Positions 17,021 through 25,735 of a stretch of 44,668 nucleotides of DNA are shown here, one piece after another. The stretch is from contig NZ_JAMPKJ010000049.1 of the NCBI RefSeq assembly GCF_039962115.1, forward strand, positions 1 through 44,668. Reading direction: 5' to 3'. The translations under genes and the position numbers were made by a program. This stretch comes from Funiculus sociatus GB2-C1 (GTDB lineage: Bacteria; Cyanobacteriota; Cyanobacteriia; Cyanobacteriales; FACHB-T130). How positions within the stretch are numbered: position 1 is the stretch's first letter; each line of letters starts with the position of its first letter. Under the pieces are notes generated by a model. That model was not told where the DNA came from. It searched no databases and saw only the letters and a program-made list of their open reading frames with translations.

Positions 17021-18458
17021 AGAATGGTTCGCCGTCAGCTAAAGTGTAGATGTCTTCTTCTGGGTCTGTTATAAAACCATAATTTGGGTCACTGGCTACA
17101 GTTTTCGCCCATTCTGGGTCATGGAAGGGTTCGCCGTCAGCTAAAGTATAGATGTCTTCTTCTGGGTCTTTCAAAAAATCAAAAGCTGGATTTCTGACAA
17201 CTGCTTTCAGCCATTCATATTCTTCCAGTTCTGCTTTTTTAAGTAAAGCAGCTTGCAGTGCCTCTTCTTTCCTATTACTTCCTTTCTGAATCAAAGCCTT
17301 AAAACGCTCATCATCTCGAATGCCGTCAAAATCTGAGTCATTTCTGGCGATATCCAGGTATTTATCAGGACTCAAGTTAATGGCTTGTTGCAAGTTCTCA
17401 ATTGCTTGCTCAATATTACCCTGTAAGGCATAACAGCAAGCCTTGTTATAATAAGCGTCGGGATAGTCAGATTTTAATTCTAGGACTTTATCAAAGCTAG
17501 ATATCGCTTCATCTAAGCGCCGCAATTTTAACAGTATAACGCCTCGGTATTGCCAAGTTAGGTAAAGGTTGGGTTGAACATTCAAGGCTTTATCATAGCT
17601 GCCAAGCGCTTCGTCTAAGTGTCCCAATTTTAGGAGTGTATTGCCCCGGTTGTACCAGACTTCTTGAGCGTCAGATTTTATTTGTATAGCTTTGTCGTAA
17701 CTAACAATTACCTCTTTATATCGACCTAATCGATATAAAACACTACCCAAGTTATACCAATCTTCAAAACTATCTGGTTGGATTTCTAGAGCTTTGTTGA
17801 AGCTGGCAATTGCTTCCTCATAGCTACCGAGGTTAGTCAAAGCCACACCTCGGCTACCCCAACTCCAGTCATGGTCAGGCTGAATTTCTAGAGCTTTGTT
17901 GAAGCTGGCAATTGCTTCCTCATAGCTACCGAGGTTAGCAAAAATGACACCTCGGCTATACCAGCTCCAGTAATCATTAGGGTTGAACTGGATGGCTTTG
18001 TTGAAACTCGCAAAAGCATCTTCCAAGCGTTCTAAGTCAAATAGTGCAATACCTCTGTGATACCAGGCTTCGCTAAAGTCTGGTTGAATTTCCAGAGCTT
18101 TGTCCCAACTGACAATTGCTTCGTCAATTCGTCCTAACTCACTTAGGGCAATTCCCCGGTTGTACCAGGCTTCATAGAAGTCTGGTTGAATTTCCAGAGC
18201 TTTGTCCCAACTGACAATTGCTTCGTCAATTCGTCCTAACTTTACCAGCACAATGCCCTGATTGTACCAGGCATCGTAAGCATCATTTCTAATTTCTAGA
18301 GCTTTGTGGTAGCTAGCGATCGCTTCTTCAAAACGTCCCAAGTTAAACAGCGCATTGCCCTGATTGTACCAGGCTTCGTCTTTGTCAGGTTTGATGTCTA
18401 GAATTTTTTCGAGCCTGATGATTGCTTCTTTGTAGCTTTTTAAAAGTTCTGTACTCAT
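17007..18458 (-). CDS. TPR protein with tandem antitoxin-like C-terminal tail
   Basis: This 483-residue protein begins with about eleven 34-residue TPR units (residues about 8-385; phrases such as AWYNQGNALFNLGRFEEAI recur). A charged helix (ALLKKAELEEYEWLKAVV) follows. Then come two copies of DPEEDIYTLADGEPF, at 431-445 and 465-479, each preceded by an N/D-P-x-[FY]-x-F-[LI] segment. I recall this tail from small antitoxins encoded beside MazF toxins in cyanobacteria, so the protein may be the cognate antitoxin fused to a TPR array; that step is inference. Some TPR units are near-identical in DNA, showing recent unit duplication. Its last codons overlap the toxin start. Confidence 0.85.
   Translation of the reverse strand: MSTELLKSYKEAIIRLEKILDIKPDKDEAWYNQGNALFNLGRFEEAIASYHKALEIRNDAYDAWYNQGIVLVKLGRIDEAIVSWDKALEIQPDFYEAWYNRGIALSELGRIDEAIVSWDKALEIQPDFSEAWYHRGIALFDLERLEDAFASFNKAIQFNPNDYWSWYSRGVIFANLGSYEEAIASFNKALEIQPDHDWSWGSRGVALTNLGSYEEAIASFNKALEIQPDSFEDWYNLGSVLYRLGRYKEVIVSYDKAIQIKSDAQEVWYNRGNTLLKLGHLDEALGSYDKALNVQPNLYLTWQYRGVILLKLRRLDEAISSFDKVLELKSDYPDAYYNKACCYALQGNIEQAIENLQQAINLSPDKYLDIARNDSDFDGIRDDERFKALIQKGSNRKEEALQAALLKKAELEEYEWLKAVVRNPAFDFLKDPEEDIYTLADGEPFHDPEWAKTVASDPNYGFITDPEEDIYTLADGEPFYDER
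17779..18240. repeat. Near-identical 102-bp tandem TPR units
   Basis: Within the TPR gene, 18067-18138 and 18169-18240 are almost identical over 70 bases, as are 17779-17838 and 17881-17940. The 102-base period equals one TPR plus linker (34 codons), indicating recent duplication of units. Confidence 0.7.
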
Positions 18459-18520
18459 TGGAGTATGTTTTTCGTTTAAGTTTTTTCGGATTCGTCATGT
18501 GGGCGTTAATCTAATCGCTT

Positions 18521-19498
18521 CTATTTCATTCTTTCTTCTAATAAACTAGCACTCCGCCACCGATTAACAGCTTCCTTTAACCTCTCCGACAACCAATCAT
18601 CGTACTGAGGATAAACTGGCAATCTAGGCACTAATTCCCAACCCGTAGGTTCTAGAATGTCTCTTAGTTCCTGATGCTGAATATGAGGATAATCGGGATT
18701 AACTTCGTCTTTTGGCCCAATTCCTCCTAAATCTCTGGCACCAGCTTCTATACAAGCGAGTAACCAACTTGAATCTGTAACTAAATTGGGGGGAATTTGG
18801 ATGGTAATATCTGCTGGCAGAATTTGACGCGCTTTCGCAATGACTTCTGGTAATTGATGCGGGTTAAAAGGTGGTGCGTCGAAGGTTTGTTGAGCGCCGG
18901 GGCTGTGAGGTTGGAGGATGACTTCTTGAATGTGATTGTAGCTTTGATGGAGGTGCGCGATCGCATCCAATGTTTCCCACCAATGGGTTGAACTTTCGCC
19001 AATCCCTAAAAGCAACCCTGTTGTAAAGGGGATTTGCAACTTTCCCGCCCATTCTAATTGTTGCAGCCGTAATTGTGGAACTTTACTTGGCGCGTGTTTG
19101 TGAACAGTCTGCAAAAGTTGCGACGTTAATTGTTCCAACATTAACCCCATCGAAACATTAACTTCTTTTAACTTAGCCATTTCCGCAAAGCTCAATGGGC
19201 CTGCATTGGTATGAGGCAAAAACCCCATTGATAATGCTAAATCGCATAAGTCATAAATCAACTGAAACCAAGACTCTCGACGTGAGGATTGGGGATGTAC
19301 TTCACCGCTTAAAATTAAAATTTCACAAACTTCTTGACTTTGTAACCGGTTTAATATTTTTTCTGCGTCTTGTAGAGTCAGCCAGGGACTTTTACCTGGC
19401 TCAATGCGAAAGTTGCAGTAAGTACAGCGATTAAAACATTCGTAGGTAGGGACAACAGTGTAAGCGGGGCTATACGTGACAAAGCGGGAAAGTGGCAT
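18521..19498 (-). CDS. cofG: FO synthase subunit CofG (radical SAM)
   Basis: CofG works with CofH to form 7,8-didemethyl-8-hydroxy-5-deazariboflavin (FO), used in cyanobacteria mainly as a photolyase antenna. It has 325 residues, normal for the family. The radical-SAM cluster is C21-x3-C25-x2-C28 (CFNRCTYCNF). Family phrases include SGEVHP, NVSMGLMLEQ, HAPSKVPQLRLQQLEWAG, TTGLLLGIGE and DLGGIGPKDEVNPDYPHI. cofH is not in the window. The upstream spacer holds a palindrome-rich extragenic repeat. Confidence 0.95.
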   Translation of the reverse strand: MPLSRFVTYSPAYTVVPTYECFNRCTYCNFRIEPGKSPWLTLQDAEKILNRLQSQEVCEILILSGEVHPQSSRRESWFQLIYDLCDLALSMGFLPHTNAGPLSFAEMAKLKEVNVSMGLMLEQLTSQLLQTVHKHAPSKVPQLRLQQLEWAGKLQIPFTTGLLLGIGESSTHWWETLDAIAHLHQSYNHIQEVILQPHSPGAQQTFDAPPFNPHQLPEVIAKARQILPADITIQIPPNLVTDSSWLLACIEAGARDLGGIGPKDEVNPDYPHIQHQELRDILEPTGWELVPRLPVYPQYDDWLSERLKEAVNRWRSASLLEERMK

Positions 19499-19550
19499 AG
19501 GTTAGATTTTTATAACGCAAAGGAACGCACAAGAAGAAGTATGATTTCTC

Positions 19551-19628
19551 GCCTGTCTAGACAGGCTTTGTTTATATAGCGGCGGCTACCCTTCGGGAAG
19601 GCGAAGCGCCTACAGTCGTCCGGCTTAT
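19551..19628 (+). repeat. Extragenic palindromic repeat between cofG and plsY fusion
   Basis: GCCTGTCTAGACAGGC (19551-19566) is a perfect palindrome. It is followed by TTTGTTTATATAGC, a CCTTCGGGAAGGCGAAGCGCC hairpin and AGTCGTCCGGCTTATTTT. The right end matches the repeat at 35979-36039. Confidence 0.55.
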
Positions 19629-19713
19629 TTTAATTTGCGCGATCGCTTGGAGCGTACCTTGGCGTTGAAAAACACTACTACAATTCAGGTGAGTGGTTAT
19701 TACAACGGAAATC

Positions 19714-22620
19714 ATGACGCTGACTCAAGTTTGGGGAGCGCTACTTATCTTTATTGTCTGTCCTCTACTAGGAGGATTGCCGCTAACTGCCTGGATTGTT
19801 CGCGCATTGTCTGGAAGGCAACTGTCAAGACTCGGCACGAGGAATGTGTCAGTCTCGGCGGCTTTTTATCACGGGGGACGGCTGGCGGGGATTCTAGCCG
19901 TGTTGTCGGAGGCTTTGAAAGGCATTGCCGCAGTATTGCTAGCTCGTGCCTTCTTTGAGACTGATCCAGCGTGGGAGCTAATCGCCCTAATTGCGCTGGT
20001 GATGGGGCGTTATTGGATGGCGCGGGGTGCGGGGACAACGAATGTGGTGTGGGGTTATGTAGTGCATGACCCGGTGGTGTCGGTCTTGGTATTTATAATT
20101 GGGGGAATTGGCTTTACACTGGTACGCGAGAGGAAGCTGGGGCGCATCTGGGTTTTGATTTTGTTACCCGTGCTGAAGCTACTTTTGCCGAATCGTACCA
20201 CCGGCGAAGTTGTCGCCGCGATCGCTCTCAGTTCTATCATCGCCTGGATTTACCAAAATATCCCCGATGACCTCGATCTTCCAGCCACGCAAGCACAAAA
20301 TGGGAATAAGGCTGTGTTTCGTTTTTTCCGAGGTGATAGAGCTATCGTTTCTCTGGATAAACCGTTAGACGCAAACAAAGTCGGTCAGAAAGCCGCCACG
20401 TTATCCCAGTTGAAGCGTTGGGGTTATTCGGTGCCGATGGGTTGGGTTTTGCCGCCAGGAGACGATCCGGCGCTGCTAATTGAGTATTTACAGCCTTCTG
20501 TTGCAGAACCTTTGGTAGTGCGTTCTAGTGCGGTGGGCGAAGATTCGGAACAATCTTCGGCGGCGGGACAATACGAAACAATATTAAATGTGACGAGTGG
20601 GGAAGCTTTGGAAGAGGCGATTACGCGAGTTCTAGCTTCATACAATAATCCGGCTGCTGTCCAGTATAGACGCGATCGCGAAGCCTATGCGCGAAGCGCT
20701 CCTCGCGACTTGCCAGAATCCTCAATGTCGGTGCTGATTCAAAAACAAATCCGGGGTGCTTTTTCTGGCGTTGCTTTCAGTCGCGATCCGATTTTCCAGC
20801 AAGGCGATGCTGTGGTAATTGAAGCATTACCGGGAGATGCTACGCAAGTTGTCTCTGGACAAGTTACACCAGAACAGTATCGGGTTTTTCTCGGCAATGT
20901 AGAAAATTTGGATGTAAATTCTCTAGAAGTTGAAGGTAGTGGTGATGTACCGCAGGGATTAATTCGGGAAGTCGCCTATTTAGCGCGTCAACTTGAGAGG
21001 CAATTTCACGGTATTCCGCAAGATATCGAATGGAGTTATGACGGACAAACGCTGTGGCTTTTACAATCGCGTTCTATCACCACTTTACAACCTATTTGGA
21101 CGCGCAAAATTGCCGCTGAGGTGATTCCGGGAATAATTCGTCCTCTTACTTGGTCGATTAATCGTCCTTTGACCTGTGGAGTTTGGGGAGAAATTTTTAC
21201 TTTAGTTTTGGGAGAAAGAGCGGCTGGTTTAGACTTTAATGAAACTGCTACTCTACACTTTTCCCACGCCTATTTTAATGCAACGCTGTTGGGTCAGATT
21301 TTCCTTCGGATGGGTTTACCGCCGGAAAGTTTGGAATTTTTAACTAGAGGTGCCAAATTTTCTAAGCCGCCTTTTAGTTCTACGGTGCAAAATGTGCCTG
21401 GTTTAATGCGGTTGCTTGGACGCGAATTGAGTTTGGAAAAAGATTTTGAACAAGATTATAAAAATTTACTTTTTCCGGTTCTAACGGTAGAAACTGCTTT
21501 AAATAACCAAGATGCGTTATTCCAACGGATTGAGAAACTTTTGGATGTGCTAAAAACTGCGACTTATTACAGCATTTTAGCTCCTTTGAGTTTGGCAATC
21601 CGGCAGGGGGTTTGGAAAGTCAAAGATATTGATTTGGATAATAGTATAGCTCCGGAAGTTGCTTCTTTGCGATCGCTCCAAGAACTTGCACGGGAAGCCC
21701 GTAATTTGCTCCCATCTTCGCAATTATCCTCGGATTCGCCTTCTTTATTCGCAACGCTGGCTGAAATTCCCGATGGACAGACTATTTTGGAACGATTCGA
21801 TCAATGGCTTGATCGTTACGGTTATTTGAGTGAGGTGGCGACAGATATCGCGGTTCCAACTTGGAAGGAAGATCCCCATGCGGCGCGAGAATTGTTTACT
21901 CAGTTTTTGGGAGAGAACGAACCGCCGAGGCGCAGAGAACGCAGAGAGAAAAGGGGATGGAAGGTTGATGCTGTGCAGCGGCGACTTGATTTGAAGGGAA
22001 AGGTTACTGAGGTTTATAGCCGTTTGTTGGCTGAGGTAAGATGGTGTTTTGTTGCTTTGGAGGAAATTTGGTTACGGTCGGGTTTACTATCTGAGTCTGG
22101 TGATATCTTTTTCCTAGAATTTGATGAGGTTCGGCGGATAATTGAAGGGGAGAATAAAAGTTTAATTGAGAAAGTTTCGCAGTTGGTGGAAAAAAGGCGA
22201 TCGCAACTTAAACAAGATAGTCAGCTTACTAATATTTCCCCCTTAGTTTACGGTAATGCGCCGCCAACTCTCAACTTTATCCCTCAATCTTCAATTTCTA
22301 CAAAGTTGTTGCAAGGAATTGGTGCTAGTCCCGGACAAGCTGAGGGAAAAGTGAAAGTTATCCGCAATTTACAAGCAATTTCTGATATTGACCGCGATAC
22401 AATTCTAGTTGTACCTTACACCGATTCTGGTTGGGCGGCGCTATTATCTCGTGCTGGCGGTTTAATTGCAGAAGTAGGTGGGCGACTTTCTCACGGTGCA
22501 ATTGTTGCGCGTGAATATGGTATCCCAGCAGTGATGGATATTCACAATGCTACTAGGCTGTTGCAAGATGGTCAGCGTGTTAGAATTGATGGTCAACAAG
22601 GAATTGTAGAAATTTTGTAA
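19714..22620 (+). CDS. PlsY-like acyltransferase fused to PEP-synthase-like domains
   Basis: This 968-residue fusion has a PlsY-like membrane domain first (residues 1 to about 190: several helices, plus GTRNVSVSAAFYHGGRLAG matching the G-S-G-N-x-G-A-T-N loop region of glycerol-3-phosphate acyltransferase). It is followed by a pyruvate-phosphate-dikinase ATP-grasp domain (about 215-460, with VVRSSAVGEDS and QSRSITTLQP). A long middle region leads to the C-terminal swivelling domain GGRLSHGAIVAREYGIPAV, whose H927 would carry phosphate. The ATG at 19714 is chosen over GTG 21 bases upstream. Similar fusions occur in other cyanobacteria. Whether the acyltransferase part is active is unclear, because the family motif is divergent. 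Confidence 0.85.
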   Translation: MTLTQVWGALLIFIVCPLLGGLPLTAWIVRALSGRQLSRLGTRNVSVSAAFYHGGRLAGILAVLSEALKGIAAVLLARAFFETDPAWELIALIALVMGRYWMARGAGTTNVVWGYVVHDPVVSVLVFIIGGIGFTLVRERKLGRIWVLILLPVLKLLLPNRTTGEVVAAIALSSIIAWIYQNIPDDLDLPATQAQNGNKAVFRFFRGDRAIVSLDKPLDANKVGQKAATLSQLKRWGYSVPMGWVLPPGDDPALLIEYLQPSVAEPLVVRSSAVGEDSEQSSAAGQYETILNVTSGEALEEAITRVLASYNNPAAVQYRRDREAYARSAPRDLPESSMSVLIQKQIRGAFSGVAFSRDPIFQQGDAVVIEALPGDATQVVSGQVTPEQYRVFLGNVENLDVNSLEVEGSGDVPQGLIREVAYLARQLERQFHGIPQDIEWSYDGQTLWLLQSRSITTLQPIWTRKIAAEVIPGIIRPLTWSINRPLTCGVWGEIFTLVLGERAAGLDFNETATLHFSHAYFNATLLGQIFLRMGLPPESLEFLTRGAKFSKPPFSSTVQNVPGLMRLLGRELSLEKDFEQDYKNLLFPVLTVETALNNQDALFQRIEKLLDVLKTATYYSILAPLSLAIRQGVWKVKDIDLDNSIAPEVASLRSLQELAREARNLLPSSQLSSDSPSLFATLAEIPDGQTILERFDQWLDRYGYLSEVATDIAVPTWKEDPHAARELFTQFLGENEPPRRRERREKRGWKVDAVQRRLDLKGKVTEVYSRLLAEVRWCFVALEEIWLRSGLLSESGDIFFLEFDEVRRIIEGENKSLIEKVSQLVEKRRSQLKQDSQLTNISPLVYGNAPPTLNFIPQSSISTKLLQGIGASPGQAEGKVKVIRNLQAISDIDRDTILVVPYTDSGWAALLSRAGGLIAEVGGRLSHGAIVAREYGIPAVMDIHNATRLLQDGQRVRIDGQQGIVEIL
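20671..20712 (+). repeat. Repeat insertion inside the coding sequence
   Basis: GCGATCGCGAAGCC...GCGCGAAGCGCTCCTCGCG resembles the palindromic GCGAAGCGC repeats of cyanobacterial spacers, including the one at 19600. It adds about ten residues (REAYARSAPR) to the ATP-grasp domain without shifting the frame. Confidence 0.45.
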
Positions 22621-22665
22621 GTTCTAAAAATGAATTAATCCCCTAGCGAATTAATAAAAGTCAAT

Positions 22666-22953
22666 ATGATAAACTTTGGACTCAACATAGCCAGCCTTTT
22701 AGGCATCTTACTAGCACTTATAGGTATATTAATTATACCTTTAGGATTATCGCTTCGTAGACCCTTCAGAGTGGGAAATGTAATTCAAGATATAGTTTTT
22801 GCTGTAATATATTTATTGTCCGGTATCATATTCTTTTTCCAGGGATGGCGACTCGATCCGGTTTTACAATTTGGGCAATTGCTATTAACCATTTCTAGTA
22901 TTTACTTGCTGATCAAAGATATCCTTCGTCATTCTTCAATTTCCAGAGGTTAA
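22666..22953 (+). CDS. ycf66: Ycf66 family protein
   Basis: This 95-residue membrane protein of cyanobacteria and plastids has no assigned biochemical function. The N-terminal phrase MINFGLNIASLLGILLALIG and the later FFQGWRLDPVLQFGQLLLT are the family hallmarks. Three hydrophobic segments are visible (about 8-30, 43-60 and 68-87). Its stop codon is directly followed by the ATG of the next gene, so the two are translationally coupled. Confidence 0.9.
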   Translation: MINFGLNIASLLGILLALIGILIIPLGLSLRRPFRVGNVIQDIVFAVIYLLSGIIFFFQGWRLDPVLQFGQLLLTISSIYLLIKDILRHSSISRG

Positions 22954-23349
22954 ATGAACAATAGCGCTAAGTTTGCTCTCGCCATAATTTTAGGTTATTC
23001 CTTGTCCTGCGCTCAAGCTACTGCTCAGGTAACTCCTAAAACAAACTGTCCTTATTCCGGAGGTCAGTGGTTAGTTCGGGCTAAAAACGTGAATCGCACT
23101 GTTCTTCAACGTCTAGCCAGAGAGTATCCAAGTTTACGACTCAGCGAATGTTACTGGGAAGACACCACTTCCTATAGGAATGTGAATGGCATCCAAATCG
23201 GCCCATTTCCCACTCCACAAACAGCAGGAGTTTTTTACCAGTATCTTACTTCTTATGGGATGCGTTCGACAGATGTAACTATTGTCAATCCTCCCTCTAG
23301 ACCACTTCCAACGGTAAAACCAACAGTACAACCAAACCAGGCAAGATAG
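22954..23349 (+). CDS. Secreted protein, possible SPOR-like domain
   Basis: This 131-residue protein has a signal peptide (MNNSAKFALAIILGYSLSCAQATAQ). The mature part has a beta-alpha-beta pattern, with WLVRAKNVNRTVLQRLAREYP and then IQIGPFPTPQTAGVFYQYLTSYGM, reminiscent of SPOR domains (x-Q-x-G-x-F, then a helix). This is a resemblance, not a firm family call. The C-terminus is proline-rich. The start codon abuts the ycf66 stop codon. Confidence 0.7.
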   Translation: MNNSAKFALAIILGYSLSCAQATAQVTPKTNCPYSGGQWLVRAKNVNRTVLQRLAREYPSLRLSECYWEDTTSYRNVNGIQIGPFPTPQTAGVFYQYLTSYGMRSTDVTIVNPPSRPLPTVKPTVQPNQAR

Positions 23350-23384
23350 AAGGCAAAAGCTAATTGTAAAAAAACTATTAGTCA

Positions 23385-24134
23385 TTAGCTAATTTCATCA
23401 GGGTTAATTCCTTGAGAACGCAAGTATTCGGCTAATTTATCTGCCCGTTGACGTTCTTGTTCAACTTTTTGGCGTTCTTGTTCTAATAATTCTTTCCCCC
23501 ACAACAGCAAATTTTCCCCCTCATCCCACCAGCGCAACCAATAACCTGTACGTTCTTCCTTTTCCCCTCGCCAAACTCCCAAAAATAATCCCATGTCCGC
23601 TATCCAATGGCGACCTTCGGCGTTTGGTAATTCCAATTCATACCGTCCTGCTTCCAACTTATATACCTCCAGCAGTCCGGTTTCTTGGTCAAAAATTACA
23701 TAAGTTGGGACTTGAAGTATTTGTTCGTAAAAAAACCACTTACCAGGCGGGTAGGTGCGTTTAACTGAATATTCACCACCATCAGTTTCAGAGAGGAATT
23801 CCATGACGACGCTGGGGTTGTCGCCTTCTAGGTTAGGGGTATAGCTTTTGCGTTCTTTACCCGCTTCTAGCACAGAAGGGACGTAAACCCAATCTGGCGC
23901 TTTGATTATCAAGTTCCCGTTAACAGTTGCACACAGCCCAAAATTTGAGGCAATGAGCATTTCTGGCTTGATATACCCCATAAGTTCTAGAATTTCTCGG
24001 AGTGCGCCTGCAATCAGAGGTTGACCAGTATTTTCCACAGGTTTTTCTTCTAATTGAAAGTCGTCAGGCAACTTTTCCCAGGTGACGGTCAGCGTTGCCA
24101 TTGGGTGGACAAGATAATCCTGAGTCGTGACCAT
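23385..24134 (-). CDS. Uma2 family (DUF820) putative endonuclease
   Basis: This 249-residue protein belongs to the Uma2/DUF820 family, which has a PD-(D/E)XK nuclease fold and is greatly expanded in cyanobacteria. The core is visible: IKAPDWVYVPSV (metal-binding D in PDW), NPSVVMEFLSETDG (E), YSVKRTYPPGKWFFYEQILQVPTYVIFD, then a variable region with paired tryptophans. The last 40 residues are a coiled coil (LLEQERQKVEQERQRADKLAEYLRSQGINPDEI), typical of the family. Substrate and role are unknown. It is convergent with the ycf66 pair. Confidence 0.9.
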   Translation of the reverse strand: MVTTQDYLVHPMATLTVTWEKLPDDFQLEEKPVENTGQPLIAGALREILELMGYIKPEMLIASNFGLCATVNGNLIIKAPDWVYVPSVLEAGKERKSYTPNLEGDNPSVVMEFLSETDGGEYSVKRTYPPGKWFFYEQILQVPTYVIFDQETGLLEVYKLEAGRYELELPNAEGRHWIADMGLFLGVWRGEKEERTGYWLRWWDEGENLLLWGKELLEQERQKVEQERQRADKLAEYLRSQGINPDEIS

Positions 24135-24460
24135 GACTTTACTATCTGAAAGTTTTAAGTGTTAAATAAACTTAGTTACTGGACTGCTTTGCAGTCTTGC
24201 ATTAATTATCTACTAGAATTCTTACAATCAACCCTGAACTAAAGTTCGAGGCTTGGTAGCTAAAGTTAATCGTTAAGATTTTTGGGTAAATGTTTCAACC
24301 CATTTTAACGGGTTTAAGCTTTAAGAAGAAAAAATTCTTTTAAGGTTGCCAGAAACCCACTAAATAGAAAACTCCCATTTTCTGAAGTTTTACTCAAAAA
24401 ATGGGAGAATCATCTGTGCTATGAGAGCTATTTAAAGCAGGTCTAGCCGTTCAATACAAC
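24135..24460. other. Spacer with two hairpins, no gene
   Basis: AACCC/GGGTT at about 24298-24315 and the larger terminator hairpin at 24372-24407 are the only structures seen. No reading frame of note. Confidence 0.5.
24372..24407 (-). terminator. Terminator of the pentapeptide gene
   Basis: CTCCCATTTT (24372-24381) pairs with AAAATGGGAG (24398-24407). Read leftwards, the stem ends in TTTTCTATTTA. It lies about 55 bases past the stop codon of the minus-strand gene at 24461. Confidence 0.65.
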
Positions 24461-24916
24461 CTAGTCCCAAGGTTGCATACCCGCATCTTCTCCACCAATA
24501 CCAATGCCCGTGTTAAATATTTCGGCATCAGTAATGATCAGCCCATCCATAGATGCGCCATACACATTCGCGTCATAAATCTTGGCGTTAGTAAAATTAA
24601 CTTGGTTGAGATTTGCTTGTTGAAAATTCGCATTGGTTACAAAAGCTAAGGTTAAATTAGCTCCTGTTAAGTTTGCATTAGTCAGGTCAGCGCCTTCGAG
24701 GTTGGCGTCCGTAAGGTTTGCGCCTTGTAAATTCGCTTCTCTCAAGTCAGCACCAAGCAAATGTGCGCCACGGAGATCCGCCCCTGATAAATCGCACCGA
24801 AAACATTGCCCAGTGGACAATAGCTGCTTTACGTGAAGCGGATTCTCAGCTTGAACTGGGTTAATGAAAAATAGGGGAGTGAATAAGGCGCATATTGCTA
24901 AAAGCTTGAGTTTCAT
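24461..24916 (-). CDS. Secreted pentapeptide-repeat protein
   Basis: This protein has 151 residues from the ATG at 24916, which has AGGGGA eight bases upstream and begins a signal peptide (MKLKLLAICALFTPLFFINPVQA). An upstream in-frame start at 24961 would hide the signal. A CFRC pair opens the mature domain. About 16 A(D/N)Lxx pentapeptides follow (CDLSGADLRGAHLLGADLREANL...), which should form a right-handed quadrilateral beta-helix. It ends with a short acidic tail. Similar periplasmic or thylakoid-lumen proteins are common in cyanobacteria; function unknown. Confidence 0.9.
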   Translation of the reverse strand: MKLKLLAICALFTPLFFINPVQAENPLHVKQLLSTGQCFRCDLSGADLRGAHLLGADLREANLQGANLTDANLEGADLTNANLTGANLTLAFVTNANFQQANLNQVNFTNAKIYDANVYGASMDGLIITDAEIFNTGIGIGGEDAGMQPWD

Positions 24917-25233
24917 GATTTTCCCCTTTATAACAAAGGTTGGTTCCGTTTTCTTCCTCACACTTCTCTATTATCTCACTAAGCTGCTTGAAGATATTGA
25001 TCTATCCCACAGGCAAGTAGCGATCGCAAACATACTATTTAATTGATTAGGTGCTGTTTACCTGCGCGATTGGAATTACTGTAGCGTCTGTTAGAACCTG
25101 GCGATCGCGTTACTGGCACACACAAGCCTCAGCAAGCGGCAATTAGGGCAGGAAACCGATGACACCTAAAAATGTTAAGTTTCTTAAAATAGTAGAATCC
25201 TCGCTTGAGGAATAAGCTAATTGAGAAGTACCT

Positions 25234-25731
25234 ATGTCGTTGAATACCCAATTTCCCGAATCGGTGGAAGTCGCTACTAAACCCCAGTCATGGCAGATTG
25301 AACTGCTGTACGACGGTGAATGTCCATTGTGTCTGCGAGAGGTCAACTTCTTAAAGAGACGGGATGCAGGTCGAGGGTTGGTGGCGTTTGTGGACATCGC
25401 AGGCGATCGCTACACCCCAGAAGCGCATGGCGGTGTTGACTTTGAAACGGCGATGGGGCGAATCCATGCCGTGCTTCCTGATGGTACGGTGATCAAGAAT
25501 GTAGAAGTTTTCCGTCGCGTCTACGAGATTCTGGGGATGGGGTGGATCTATGCGGTGACAAAGTTGCCGATTATCGGTTCAGCCGTGGACTGGCTGTATG
25601 GGATTTGGGCTGACTGGCGACTCGCCGTTACTGGACGACCGAATTTGGCGACCATTGTAAGCGATCGCCAGAAGCGCATTGAGTGCGAGACGCAGGGGCG
25701 CTGTCGGCTAAATGATGATAATCAACCTTAA
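25234..25731 (+). CDS. DCC-family thiol-disulfide oxidoreductase-like protein (DUF393)
   Basis: This 165-residue protein has the family signature at the start of the domain: LLYDGECPLCLREVNFLKRRD, giving D-G-x-C-P-x-C like the active site of thioredoxin-fold redox proteins. Later features are FVDIA, the HAVLPDGTVIKNVEVFRRVYEILG segment and a hydrophobic C-terminal half (GWIYAVTKLPIIGSAVDWLYGIW). Its redox partner is unknown. The ATG at 25234 is consistent with family length. It is followed by a palindromic element at 25736. Confidence 0.92.
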   Translation: MSLNTQFPESVEVATKPQSWQIELLYDGECPLCLREVNFLKRRDAGRGLVAFVDIAGDRYTPEAHGGVDFETAMGRIHAVLPDGTVIKNVEVFRRVYEILGMGWIYAVTKLPIIGSAVDWLYGIWADWRLAVTGRPNLATIVSDRQKRIECETQGRCRLNDDNQP

Positions 25732-25735
25732 AATA

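Noticed and set aside
19635-19958. 107-codon frame upstream of and overlapping the PlsY fusion
   Set aside because: Overlaps the well-supported PlsY domain in another frame and has no recognisable sequence.
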